Source: Haematobia irritans (taxonomy: Eukaryota > Arthropoda > Insecta > Diptera > Muscidae). Taken from it: a stretch of DNA of 64,000 nucleotides. The stretch is from contig NC_134398.1 in the NCBI RefSeq assembly GCF_050003625.1, forward strand, positions 114,118,145-114,182,144, read 5' to 3'. This document shows, piece by piece, positions 36,717 through 47,980 of this stretch (its first letter is position 1; the number at the start of each line of letters is the position of its first letter). The notes below the pieces were generated by a model. That model did no database searches. It had not been told where the DNA came from and saw only the letters and a list, made by a program, of their open reading frames with translations. The translations under genes were made by a program, and so were the position numbers.

Positions 36717-37205
36717 TACCAAAATTTTATTTCTATAGAAAATTTTGTCAAAATTTTATTTCTATAGAAAATTTTGTCAAAATTTTATTTCTAGAGAAAA
36801 TTTTGTTAAAATTTTATTCGGTTCATAATAAAATTTTTATCATTGTCAAAATTTTATTTCTATAGAAAACTTTGTCAAAATTTTATTTCTATAGAAAATT
36901 TTGTCAAAATTTTATTTCTATAGAAAATTTTGTTCAAATTTTATTCAGTTCATAATCATGGTTGCCACTCGAGCCAAAAATAATCTACCAAGATTTTATT
37001 TCTATAGAAAATTTTGTCAAAAGTTTATTCCTATAGAAAATTTTGTTAAAATTTTATTTCTGTAGAAATTTTTGTCAAAATTTTCTTTCTATAGAAAATT
37101 TTGTCAATATTTTTATTTCTTTTGAAAATTTTGTGAAAATTTTATTTCTATAGAAAATTTTGTTAAAATTTTATTTCTGGAGAAAATTTTGTCAAAATTG
37201 TATGT
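36717..37205. repeat. 29-bp minisatellite
   Basis: Units of 29 bp ('aaaattttatttctatagaa' plus 'aattttgtc') start at 36721, 36750 and 36779, and continue with variants. Each unit is centred on the palindrome TTTCTATAGAAA. A flanking sequence 'tcatggttgccact' recurs at about 36687 and 36955, so the array itself is duplicated as a higher-order unit of about 265 bp. Confidence 0.9.
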
Positions 37206-37425
37206 CTACTTTGTCAAACTGAATTATATATACCACGTATGGACTTACATACAATTTAGAAGATGGTGTTAGGAGGTTTTAAGATACCTTGCCATCGGCA
37301 AGCGTTACCGCAACTTAAGTAATTCAATTCTGGATGGCAGTGTTTAGAAGAAGTTTCTACGCAATCCATGATGGAGGGTACATAAGCTTCGGCCTGGCCG
37401 AACTTACGGCCGTATATACTTGTTT

Positions 37426-38525
37426 TTTTTTTTTAATTTGCATATTTCTCAGCTGTTTACTGGTAGAATGTTGAAACCTTTTAAGTTTGTTACTGGATAC
37501 ATAGGGCTTTTTGGAAAAGAGATCGGCTTAGCAATCGGTGCTTTGCCAAATAAGAATTTTTTAAAACAAAATTGCCGATTTTGGGAGGAGAAGAACTCAT
37601 ATTCCACTAGAACAAAATGTCCGATAAAAGCTTAAAACGTATATTTATATGGTGTTCTAGATTGGGAGAAATATATAAAAAAGAAATATATAAAAAAGAT
37701 TTGGAGAAATATATAAAAAACATGTTACGATAGAAAGAATGTATGTGCCTTTTTCCAAAAATGGTCAAAATTCGATATTTTTTGATATTCTAATATGTGG
37801 ACTTTACAACTTTTAATCTAAAACACATAGGGACACATTTTTCTCCTAAAATTCGTAGAATTTTGTTGGGAATGCAGTTAAGAAGAAAAATTGCGGTTCC
37901 ACCCAAAAACGGAACTTCTAGGTTCAAAATACTGACCCCACTTTGTCAAAAGTTTGCAACAAAAAATTAAATTGTGGGGCCCATATCTGTCGAACGGTAA
38001 AAGATAATTCCACATGAACGCAAATTTTTTTGAAGAGCTTTACAAGTTTTATCCAGCAAAGAAAAAATCATAGAAATCGGTTAAAAACTGCGGAGTTGAC
38101 AGCTAAAACAAAATTTGATAGCCCTGAAGTGACCAACTTCCAACGCATACAGTTCAACGCCACAAATATGCAACTTTGAGGAAAACACCTCAGCTTTCAC
38201 ACAAAGAAAAAATTATGTTGATATCTTTATCCATTCAAAAGTTACATAATTATTTCCAAAAAAAAACTATTTGGAACCACTTACAATTTTCTTAAATATA
38301 AAATCTGTGCATGTTTAGAGATGTAAAAGAGAGAGAAAGAGAATATAGAGAAAGCACAGAGAGATAATCAAATGGTTATTTTTCAACTGGATAGACATAT
38401 TTCGTTGCGGATAAAACTGCTTGTATTACTTGTGGGTGTACGCCTGGTACGTTAATCGGGCTCGACCAAAATTTGATAGGCTTAAGTCGAATTTACACAT
38501 TAAATTGTGCACGATGGATTACGTA
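37426..38525. other. No recognised feature
   Basis: Contains short internal duplications ('gagaaatatataaaaaa' near 37668-37720) and a purine-rich 'gagagaaagagaa' patch near 38330. A frame at 37420-37635 has no recognisable domain. Confidence 0.45.
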
Positions 38526-38631
38526 CCCAGCAAAAAAACGTCGCCAAAAAAGTAATGAAAATGTTCTTTTTGGATCCGGAAGTGGTGCAAAATTGACGCA
38601 GAAGCGATTAATTTAACATGGGCTTGTCATA

Positions 38632-39520
38632 CACGCAAAGAAAAAAAAACGTTTGGAAAACGTGTACCGAAAACGTTTTTCTTTTGTTAGAGTTTTTTGA
38701 ATTGCTTCGAAAATGTTAAACATTTATCACCAAAAAAGATCGTTTGTTACAAAGTTTTTATTTTTTCAATAAAAAAAGTTATTTTTGAAACAACAACAGA
38801 GTCCATTTCGTTTATATCAAACACTGATCTTTTCTGACTTTTGGTCTTTAATAAAACACATTTTACAGTTCAAAATTTAATATAGTACAATGTAATGTTG
38901 AACATTTTTTCGGAATCTTCCGAACAAATGTGGAATGTATGTGAAAAAAAAACTTTGGTCGAAGCAGGGATCGAACCCACGACCCTTGGCATGAGAGTCA
39001 GACGTAGCAACCACTGCTCCACGGTGCCAAACTAAATGCTTGTTTCTGTTAAATAAACTTTGTTTATTCAGTTCGTGGGCGCCGCAAGCTATGCTATATA
39101 AATATAACTTATATGGATAATTATCTATTGATGACCATAACAGGTACATAGCTCAGTGGTTAGTGTGTTGGCTTACAAAGTGCATGGTCCGCGGTTCGAT
39201 TCTCCGTCCAGGCGAAAGGTAAAAAAAAATTATAAATTCGTATAATTTCTTCTACATTGTTGGTATTACAGGAAAAGGCGTTAAGAACTAAAAACTCGTG
39301 GATGTGAGAAAGATGTGATGGAAAATGCAATTAGCAAGAAAAAAATTTTTTTAATTAGTCTTTATGAAATTGTTGTTACATCGTGGAAAAGAATAAATGT
39401 TTATCACAAAGAGTATATACTTTTCTTCCAAATACAGTTCCTTACAGCGAAAAGCAAATAAGAAACGAACTTTGTTTGTCTAAAATTTCGTTTGGGAGGA
39501 AAGAATTATTTTTTTGCGTG
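38632..39520 (+). mobile_element. Family A short-form DNA transposon, copy 2
   Basis: Starts CACGCAAAGAAAAA and ends TTTTTTTGCGTG with TA duplications (38630-38631 and 39521-39522). Copy F2 has the unfilled site at 58758-58759 ('cgtccTAtgaca' on the plus strand there), matching both flanks exactly, which proves the ends and the 2-bp duplication. Collinear with 2040-2971. Confidence 0.92.
38957..39220. promoter_or_regulatory. Head-to-head tRNA-like modules (family A short copy 2)
   Basis: Module 1 is on the minus strand at 38957-39029 (box-B-like GGGTTCGATCCC). Module 2 is on the plus strand at 39148-39220 (box A TAGCTCAGTGG, box B GGTTCGATTCT). These are among the best-preserved boxes in the window. 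Confidence 0.65.
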
Positions 39521-39872
39521 TAGGACGGAAGTCCTCCATTTCAACACCCGTTGCACTGAATTTGCATCACTTCTTTATGTGTGATCCGAATTCAATGTTT
39601 TGGGTGTAAATTAAAAAATCCTGTGATATTTTGTCAAATAAATAATTTTTATAGGTTTTTATAATTTTTAATGGATTCTAACGCTTGTCGGAAACGTTTG
39701 ACCTTAAATATTTTCAAAAATTCACAATTTTTTCAGATTGAATTGAGCATTTTTGTCGACAAAATTTAAATGATTTGTACCATTTTATGAATTCTTACTT
39801 TGTTTTTAACCTATTTGAAACAAAAATGTTAATATTATCCATTAATAGTATGAAAAACCCAAGTTATAAAAT

Positions 39873-40819
39873 TTGGACACCAACTTGGGCACCTCCCAAA
39901 CGTGAAAAGTTGTCTGGGGACGTTTGCTATAATAAGACATTAAAATTAACCTCTCATACCTGGACACCTCTCAAATGTGGACAAAATTTAGGCGACCGTG
40001 GGTGTCCACCAGAGGTTTCACTGTATAGGGAGCTGTCTATAATTTTGGCCCCGAAATGGACACATTTCTGCATTGCAGTTGGAGGCCACATACTTATATC
40101 GCTTACCAAATTTCAACCGGATCGGATGAATTTTGCTCTTCAAATAGGCTGCGGAATTCAAGTCAGAGGGTTGGTTTATATGAGAGATATATCTAAAAGT
40201 GGTCCGATATAACCAATTTGCAATACCAGTCGACCTCAATCAATAACAAGTACTCATAACTAGTTTCAAGCCGATAGCTTGTTTCTGGAGTTTTGGGAGC
40301 AATATTTCGATGTGTTACAAACGGAATGACAACGTTGAGACGGACAACGAGAATATCAACAATTTAGGATAAGAAAAGAAGTAAGGTAATTCTAAAGTCA
40401 AGCGGGAAATTATAAACCGGACAATGCCCTGAGACGAATGGAAATGTACAGCAATTTTTATGCAATTTCTCACAAATTCATTTATGATTTGTAGGTCGAT
40501 ACATATGAATTAGAGGTATATATACATTTGAGGCATTTGTCACATGGCTAGGTTGACTCAGGGTTCGGTCCTGAGCAATATTGTCAAAGACACCATGTGT
40601 CTATCTCGACTCCTTCTGGGTGTTCCAGACATATACACTAGCTTATAATACCATGTTCCCCAGGGTGGTTCAGGATATAAAAATAAATAAATATTTTATG
40701 AAACTCTAAAATACAACAACGTTTATCAGAAAAGTGTGTCTTTTTTATTTTGGAGAGACTGACAGCGTATGAGGTCGTGGATATTGTGCACTACCGATTA
40801 CAATTTCTCGAGCTTCTTA
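39873..40819. repeat. Fragments of the 153-bp-type repeat and a LINE-like 3' end
   Basis: 39990-40400 has the style of cluster 3 ('atttcaaccggatcggatg', 'caatatttcgatgtgttac'). About 40560-40700 ends 'aaaataaataaatatttta', like a LINE 3' tail. 40700-40819 is unassigned and flanks the big nest. Confidence 0.5.
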
Positions 40820-41552
40820 TACACTGAAAAATATTGTCGTGAGCAAAATATTTCATGTTCTTAAATTTCGAATGCGAATTTTGCATAGCATACACGGACG
40901 AAAAATACTGTTTTTCATATGTTTGGGTGTAAAAATTATATGTTTGGAACTCAAATATTTTTAAGTACAAGCATATAATGTTCATAAACTAGCATAACAT
41001 GTTTGGGACATATATGTTAATATGTTAGAACATATTATGTTTGGGACATAAAATGTTTGCAAATATAATATGCTTGGATGCAAACAAATATTAATTTAGA
41101 AATAGACTATAAACATATGTGTGTTTAGAAAGAGAGACATAAAGTGTATGCTGGAAGTAAAATAATGAAAGTAACCAATTGGCGCCTTAAAAATATATAT
41201 ACACAAAGAAAATTTCATTAAATATTGGAAAAATACTATGTGTGAATATAAACAAGTATAAATTTACAAAATTGGAGTAAACATATATATGTTGTGATAT
41301 AAGACTTCGCCAAAAATTTTATATACTTAAGTAAAACTATTAAAATGAGTATTCGGAGAGAAAATTCATTCGGAACCAAGAGAAAAGACATTTGAAAAAA
41401 GAGCATGAGTTTTGTTTATCATTTTCGCATTACGGGCACATTTTTTTTTTTTGTTTGGTCAAAACAAATTGGAACGTAGGACGAGTAAGTCAAAATATTT
41501 AAACATAGGTAATTAAAGGGATCTTCATAAAAACTAACGAAAGGGCACTATA

Positions 41553-42149
41553 CACTGAAAAAAAGCATGTCCGGTTCCAAAGATTGTGTCTCTACTTTAA
41601 CAATTTTGGTATTGATTCCGAGCCAATGGAGCGGATAATTCAAGTAGGGGTACTTTTAAGACACAATTCTCTTTTAAATGTGGGTTTTGTGTCTTTTACC
41701 CTATGAAGCAAATTTTAATTTTTCGCTTTTTCAGCGTTTTTTATATGCTATAAAAAGTCCGTTAAAAACAAGACTTCCAATTATATGAATTTATGCTATG
41801 TTTCAAGTAAAAAACGTCTTTAAAATAAAGTGTTGAAAAATATGCCCTATTTTTTAACGATTTTTGCTTTGTAGTCAAGATGCAAAAATGCAACAAATTT
41901 AAAGACAATTTCATTAATTTTAAAGAATTTTTCTGAATTATTAAAGTCTAGTTGACTTTAGTCCAAAAATTTTTTCTTTCATGTTATGATACCCATTTTC
42001 AAGTCAAATCACTTAATTATAAAGTTTATCGACTTTTGAACATAGAAAAAACTTTATATTAGAGAAATGCGTCTTCTAAGCTAATCAAAATTTGTATTCT
42101 TATTTTAAGGACATGAACTCTTTGGCCTCACTACAATATTTTTTCAGTG
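41553..42149 (-). mobile_element. Family E element, copy E3
   Basis: Starts CACTGAAAAAAAGCATG and ends ATATTTTTTCAGTG between TAs (41551-41552 and 42150-42151). It occupies the same site in A7 that E2 occupies in A5. Confidence 0.82.
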
Positions 42150-42834
42150 TACTCTTTTTAGAGTTGTGACAGTAAAATGAAAACAGGGGGAAACAGTGAA
42201 AAATTAAACAGTAATACCTCATTCACATTACACTTCCAAAATCCACTTTAACTAGATTTCAACTGTCATTTGTCATTTGCCTTATAAATAAGGGATTTCA
42301 AATCAACTTTTAATAGATTTCAAGCCTTATGTGAATGATTTCGAGCCTAATGTGAAAGATCTATAAAAACAAAGATTAGTTCCTCTTGATTAATGAGTAG
42401 TCCAAGAGGAGTTGACAGATTTTTTCGAAAATAAAAGCTGGCATTGAGTTCGAGCAAAACCAGAATAACATTATAACTTTTTTCGGTAAATTGTATTATA
42501 ACATGGTGGGGAATAATCCAAAGCAACAATTGAATAAGTTTATTTTGTTTAAAATGAATTATTAAAGAAAGGTAAAAGGGTAAACATGGCCATTTAAACG
42601 CGATAATGCCAACTTTATACCGGCCTTAAGAATTAAAGTAAGTACAAAATTATTCGTTAATAAAAATTCATATTTATTTGTATTTCTAAATTAATGATGC
42701 TACATGCTAGGTTAGGTTAGGTTAAAGTGGCAGCCCGATTAAGATTAAGGCTCACTTAGACTATTCAGTCCATTGTGATACCACATTAACTAAAAGTATG
42801 GGAACTTCTAGTTTTAACCGCTGAACCTTCTCGA

Positions 42835-43497
42835 CTATTTTTCTTCGCTGAACCAACCAGATTGTTCCAAAAATATTAGCAGACTGCTTAAGTTAACGTT
42901 TTCCAGATCCGCCAGTAATCTGAAGCTATATGCTCCTAAAAGTTGCTTGCGCTTTACACAAAATGCAGGACACTCACACAAGAGGTGTTTAATTGATTCT
43001 TTTTCCTCCGCATCCTCCGCATACAATAGTCATTATACTTAACATTAGCATATCTAGTGTGCGGTTTACGTTGCAGCATGACATTAAGGGAATCTGTTCC
43101 TGTCTTACTGAATGCGCCTGAGATACACAAGCACGCCATACGCTGCACTTTATCTAAACCTGTCGGTTGCTGAAGTGCCGGCCACCAGACTACAACACCC
43201 TATAGCATTATAGGTCTAACCACTGCCGTGTATAACCAATGCACAATTTTTGGTTTTAATCCCCACTTTTTCCCTATTGCCTTTTTGCATGAGTACAACG
43301 CTACCGTGGCTTTTCTCGCCCTTTCTTCAATATTAAGCTTAAAGTTCAGCTTCCTGTCCAAAATAACGCCAAGGTATTTCGCACACGCACCAAAGGGAAT
43401 TTCAATACCCCCTAAGGAAATAGGCCTAACCGTGGGAGTTTTGCGATCTTTGCAATACATGACTAATTCTGTCTTTGCAGGATTTACCCTAAGACCA
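42835..43497 (-). pseudogene. LINE2 ORF2 C-terminal part
   Basis: After the SINE, the RT thumb continues (NPAKTELVMYCKD, then KYLGVILDRKLNFK) to a TAG at 43200-43202. In the same frame it goes on to LQRMACLCISGAF-type sequence. It then breaks near 43060 and resumes in another frame with HLLCECPAF, a C/H-rich motif typical of R1/Jockey ORF2 C-termini. The RNase-H-like segment expected between these two is absent, so an internal deletion is likely. Confidence 0.75.
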
Positions 43498-43847
43498 CCG
43501 CCACCGTGGTGCAATGGTTAGCATGCCCGCCTTGCATTCACAAGGTCATGGGTTCGATTCCTGCTTCGACCGAACACCAAAAAGTTTTTCAGCGGTGGAT
43601 TATCCCACCTCAGTAATGCTGGTGACATTTCTGAGGGTTTCAAAGCTTCTCTAAGTGGTTTCACTGCAATGTGGAACGCCGTTCGGACTCGGCTATAAAA
43701 AGGAGGTCCCTTGTCATTGAGCTTAACATGGAATCGGGCAGCACTCAGTGATAAGAGAGAAGTTCACCAATGTGGTATCACAATGGACTGAATAGTCTAA
43801 GTGAGCTTGATAAATCGGGCTGCCACCTAACCTAACCTAACCTAACC
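43498..43847 (+). mobile_element. tRNA-derived SINE, copy 2, inside LINE2
   Basis: Flanked by the exact 13-bp duplication TACCCTAAGACCA (43485-43497 and 43848-43860). Box A is TGGTGCAATGG (43507-43517) and box B GGTTCGATTCC (43551-43561). It ends in (CCTAA)n. It is inserted antisense within the LINE2 RT; the RT frame is continuous across the empty site. Its last 65-70 bp before the tail match the 3' end of LINE2. Confidence 0.95.
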
Positions 43848-43860
43848 TACCCTAAGACCA

Positions 43861-44534
43861 TTGTCTTTCGCCCACTTCTCAGTCATCCGGAGTGCCCTCT
43901 GAATAATATCTCTGATTGTGGATGGAAATTTTCCCCTGACTGCCAGAGCCACATCATCTGCGTATGCCACCAATTTTATTCTTTCTTTTTCTAGGGTAAC
44001 CAGAAGGTTATTTATAGCAACATTCCAAAGAAGAGGTGATAGAACTCCTCCTTGGGGAGTGCCTCTGTTCACATACCTTTGTATGTTTGCTTGTCCTAGT
44101 GTGGCTGAAATACGTCTCTTCATTAGCAGTTCGTCTAACAGCCTGAGTATACATGGATCAACATTCAGAGTTGTCAGTCCATTTAATATCGAGCTCGGAT
44201 GGACATTATTTAACGCCCCTTCGATGTCTAGAAACGCCACGATTGTGTATTCTTTGACAGATAGTGAGCTTTCAATAAAGCTGACTAGTTCATGTAATGC
44301 GGTCTCAGTAGACCTGCCCTTCGAGTATGCATGCTGTCGTTTCGAGAACAAACTTGAATCCACGCTAGTTCTAAAATAAATATCTATTATCCTCTCCAGA
44401 GTCTTAAGTAGGAATGAGGATAAGCTGATTGGTCGGAAATCCTTCGCCCTCGAGTGAGAGGCTTTTCCCGCTTTAGGTATGAAACGACTTTTGCTTCCCT
44501 CCACTTTCCTGGGATATATGATAAGTTGATACAT
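43861..44534 (-). pseudogene. LINE2 reverse transcriptase core
   Basis: Encodes fingers and palm: FRPISLSSFLLKTLERI, HAYSKGRSTETALHELV, AFLDIEGALNNV, GTPQGGVLSPLLWN and the catalytic AYADDVALAV, whose two aspartates are intact. The frame is open to the SINE insertion at its 3' side. It is out of frame with the upstream segment, with a frameshift around 44530-44590. In a live element this enzyme copies LINE RNA at the nicked target, and it could also copy the SINE with the shared tail. Confidence 0.9.
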
Positions 44535-44581
44535 CCTTTATATATCGCCGACAACCAGGGGATAATTTTGTCAGTTACTGC

Positions 44582-45388
44582 TTATAACTCCGCCGGAGTA
44601 ATTCCATCAGGTCCGGAGGATTTGAATGGTCCAAAGCTATTTAGCGCCCATCTTGTTCTAGTTTCCGATACAATTTCCTCGACAGGAAACGACCGCTGAG
44701 CAACTGTGGCACCGCCAGTACATGGTTCAACCGTCTGATTTCCAGGAAAATGTGTGTCCAATAGTACCTCCAGCGTCTCCTCACTGGACGTTGTCCAATT
44801 GCCCTCCGATGTTTTAATGAAACCTGGAGCGGAGTTGGTGGATGCTAGAACCTTCCGTAGTCTGGAAACCTCGGACGTATTCTCAATACTGCTGCAGTAA
44901 TCATTCCAAGAGTTATGTTGAGCCTTTCTCAGTTCTCGCTTGTATCCCCTCAGATTCTTCATGTAAGCGTCCCAATACTCAGGGGCTCTGGTGGACTTTG
45001 CCTTGTTAAAGAGCTTCCTGCAGGATTTCCTCATATTACTTAATTCCGTAGACCACCATGGTGGTCGATTTTTCCCCCTTGGCTTCCCTCTAGGGCATGC
45101 AGTTTTCAGTGAGATGTTGAAGGCCTTAGTAATCCGCTCCACTGCGTGTTCGATATCTTGCACATTTCTCATATTTGTCTCTGTTATTTCCGGTATCATC
45201 ATATTGAACGATTCCCTATACCTATTCCAGTCAGCTTTCCTAACATTTGGCGGAAATATGGTCTTGGTGATATGAACATCAAATTTGAAACTGATGTAGC
45301 GATGATCTGAGAAGCTGTGTTCACTTAAAACCTGCCACTCAGATATCATTTCATTCAGTTCTTGCAAGGCCAAGGTGATGTCCAAAAC
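44582..45388 (-). pseudogene. LINE2 ORF2 segment between endonuclease and RT
   Basis: It runs in the same frame as the endonuclease, after a TAG at 45386-45388. It includes the end of the endonuclease (SEHSFSDHRYISF, the conserved S-D-H) and the linker with PWWSTELSNMRKSCRKLF, then SGPDGITPAEL at the entry to the RT. A stop at 44582 marks the frame break. Confidence 0.85.
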
Positions 45389-45815
45389 CTATTGCCTGTT
45401 TTTAGTGACAAATGTTGGGGCATCTCCCTTGTTGCAAACTACCAGATTAGTACGCAAAATAAACTCTATTAGAAACTCTCCCCTTGCATTAGTATTACTA
45501 CTTCCCCATATACTATGATGTGCATTCGTATCGCATCCCATAATGAGTTTCGTCTTTGGTTTCAGTGACTCCTCCACTAAGGTCTTAACGGCACATGGAG
45601 GGATCTCCCTGTCATGTCCCATGTAGACCGAAGATACCCAATATTTGCATTTGGCTATTTCTAAACTGGCAACGACAGTGTCTGTATTGCACATTGAAGG
45701 AAGCAGAAACAAGTTGAGCTCGTTTTTAGCAATTATACAGGCTCGATTTACATCATTACCAGTATACTGCAATAGTTTGAACCCCGGAGTGCTTAATGCA
45801 CATATTTTGTTTCTA

Positions 45816-46851
45816 CACGCTCACAAAAAATCGCTTCTGTAACATATACTCCCAAACATATTTTGCTTCAAGCATATATATTTTTGGGTATTGCCCAAAC
45901 ATTTATATGTTTGATCTCTTCCAATATATAATATGTTTGAAAGCATATTGGTCTAAACAATATATGTTTGGGTAGTCTAAGTTCCAAAAATTTTGTATTT
46001 TTGCATCCAAATTCAATAATGTTGTCTTCCAAAACACAATATGTTATTATGTGAACATATAATGTTTGGAAGCATTTTGCACCCAAAAATATTATATGCT
46101 TAAAAAAAATTCTCCCAAACAATATTGTGCTCAAAATTTTATTTATTTATTTATATATTTACAATCATAATTGTAATTTACATAAATTGGCCGCTATGTG
46201 GCTTCAAATTACATAATGAAAATAAAATAAATAAATTATGAAAATAAACAGGTAATATAGATGCTAACAACATAGGTTTTCGACCTGAATGCTCAAAATT
46301 TTGTTTCTGCCTAATTGTATATTCCCCCACATCTTTCTCACTTCCACGAGATTTTTTAGTTCTTAGCACCTTTTTCTGTAATACAAACATTGTAGAAGAA
46401 ATTATTCAATTTTATGATTTTTTTTATTTTAATTTTACCTTTTGCCGGACGGGGATTCGAACAGCGGGCCACACAGTTTGTAAGGATCAAAGAAGTAGCT
46501 GATCAATTGCCCAAGGAAAAATAAAATGTTAATTTTGTAATAACAAGCAACAACCACCAACTTAATTCAATATCGCTCCCTGTTAAATAGCGCTCCAAGC
46601 TACCAAACACATATATGTTTATAGGCTATTTCTAAATTAATATATGTTTGCATCCAAGCATATTATATTTACAAACATTTTATGTCCCAAACATAATATG
46701 TTCTAACATATTAACATATATGTCCCAAACATGTTATGCTAGTTTATGAACATTATATGCTTGCACTCAAAAATATTGTGTTTAAAAATTTGTGTTCCAA
46801 ACATATAATGTTTATAGCCAAACATATGAAAAACAGTCTTTTTCAACCGTG
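45816..46851 (+). mobile_element. Family A copy A8 inside LINE2
   Basis: Starts CACGCTCACAAAAAATCGC and ends TTTTTCAACCGTG with TA on both sides (45814-45815 and 46852-46853). At 1036 bp it is a deleted version: only part of tRNA-like module 2 remains (46441-46485, minus). A short retroposon is nested at 46141-46289. Confidence 0.88.
46141..46289 (-). mobile_element. Short 5'-truncated retroposon
   Basis: Flanked by the 13-bp duplication TGCTCAAAATTTT (46128-46140 and 46290-46302). Its minus-strand 3' end is an (AAAT)n tail. It is probably the end of an unidentified LINE. It is the deepest layer of the nest. Confidence 0.8.
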
Positions 46852-46931
46852 TATAAACATATGGTTCTTGAATAAGAACAATATCTATGTCCCCTTTCAT
46901 CAGGAGAACTTTTAAGGCAGCACATGCAGCC

Positions 46932-47259
46932 TTACAATGATGAAAATTTATCTGGAGGATCCGGAGGACCATCGAGATTTTCAACAACCGTCACATCAGC
47001 CGCTTCAATCGAGTCGTCAAGAATGTCCTCTTCAGAGATCTCGGTGACTCTCGCAATAACCATAGGTTCAACTTTGGTGAGTTCTGAGGCAATAGAAACC
47101 TTTTCTCGCATACGGTGTCTATCCATGTCTTCAACTTTGGTATCTCCCTCGACTTCGCAAGAGGATCCGCTTACTTCTGATTCAGACAGAGGCTTGTCCA
47201 TTTCTGAATCCTTTAGCTGATCGTTTTTATATACCTTCATTTGGATATAATGAAAGCCA
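46932..47259 (-). pseudogene. LINE2 ORF1 C-terminal fragment
   Basis: An open frame of about 109 codons ends at 46932; its start is lost by 5' truncation at 47259. It is acidic (SESEVSGSSCEVEGDTKVED) and shows no zinc knuckle. The overlap with the ORF2 ATG and the position identify it as ORF1; the sequence alone would not. Confidence 0.6.
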
Positions 47260-47713
47260 TACATGCTAGCAAACAATTGTTCACACCAAAATAAATTTAT
47301 GTGCTGGTTGTAAAATTACTGTTTAGAATTTAAATATAATGTGCTTTTGAATGGTTATCGTTAACCTTAGAATTCGATGGAAAAATATTTATATATATAC
47401 TCGACTTCACGTTCTTCTTTTGTAAGAGTTTTTGAATTTCTTCGAAAATTTCAAACTTGTATACAAAAACCTTTTTTTGTTACAAAATTTTTATTTTTGC
47501 AACAAAAAAATAATATATGATTTGAACTCCGTCCATTTCGCTTATATCAAGCACTGTTCATTTTTGACTTTAAGTCTTTTATAAGACACACTTTACAGTT
47601 GCGTAGTTTGATTTTGATATAATAGTATGTAATGTTGAACACCTTTTCGGGATATTCCAAACGTATCTGGAATATATTTTATGTAAAAAAAAAATAAAAA
47701 AAAATTGGTGTCA

Positions 47714-47980
47714 GTCGAAGCAGGGATCGAACCCAGGACCCTTGGTCCTTGGCATGCAAGGAGGACGTACCACTGCTCCACGTCGCCAACAAATGTATGT
47801 TTAACAATGTTATGTTTGCATCGGCTCGTGGGCGCCGCAAGCTATGCTATATAAAAATATAAATATAACTTAAAACGATAATTATCTCTTGATGACCATA
47901 ACAGCTACGTAGCCCAGTGGATAGTGTGCTGGCTTACAAACTGTGTGGTCCGCTGTTCGAATCCCCGTCCGGCAAAAGGA
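47714..47980. promoter_or_regulatory. Head-to-head tRNA-like modules (copy A7)
   Basis: Module 1 is on the minus strand at 47714-47790 (GGGTTCGATCCC; it has a small internal 'ttggtcc' duplication). Module 2 is on the plus strand at 47908-47980 (TAGCCCAGTGG; GTTCGAATCCCC). Confidence 0.6.

Larger units (their letters stand above)
34822..37425 (+). repeat. 153-bp-period interspersed repeat, cluster 3 (whole element)
   Basis: One end reads 'ataccctccatcataggata' (34832) and the other 'cttcggcctggccgaact' (37387), the pair of ends typical of this repeat. Seven tandem units fill 35118-36267. The box 'ccgatcccca' recurs at 35271, 35424, 35577, 35730, 35883 and 36036, each exactly 153 bp apart. Because 153 is divisible by 3, long open frames appear on both strands (35023-35685 plus, 35245-35877 minus); these are not genes. 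A SINE and a 29-bp minisatellite lie inside. Confidence 0.85.
38526..39872 (-). mobile_element. Family F MITE, copy F3, split by a family A short element
   Basis: Begins CCCAGCAAAAAAACG after TA (38524-38525) and is the reverse of F2 (58385-58864). The insertion 38632-39520 lies inside it. It is truncated at about 39872, short of its other terminus, where a 153-bp-type repeat begins. Confidence 0.78.
45389..46972 (-). pseudogene. LINE2 ORF2 endonuclease domain, split by family A copy A8
   Basis: ORF2 begins at ATG 46972 (minus) with the APE signature RILQINFHHCKAA and VLIQEPYVY. It is interrupted by A8 (45816-46851) and continues to 45389 with SSVYMG, MGCDTNAHHSIWGS and NARGEFL, the expected catalytic region (D-x-N-A-H-H). 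Removing A8 and one TA keeps the frame. The ATG overlaps the end of ORF1 by about 41 nt. Confidence 0.88.
42711..47259 (-). mobile_element. LINE2: 5'-truncated non-LTR retrotransposon
   Basis: Flanked by the 10-bp duplication TACATGCTAG (42701-42710 and 47260-47269) in family A sequence. On the minus strand it runs from inside ORF1, through ORF2 (endonuclease, RT, C-terminal zinc region), to a 3' tail ending in (TAACC)n. The RT style (GTPQGGVLSPLLW, AYADDVALAV) fits the R1/LOA/Jockey group. Family A copy A8 and a SINE are inserted in it. It is broken by stops, frameshifts and a probable internal deletion after the RT. Confidence 0.9.
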
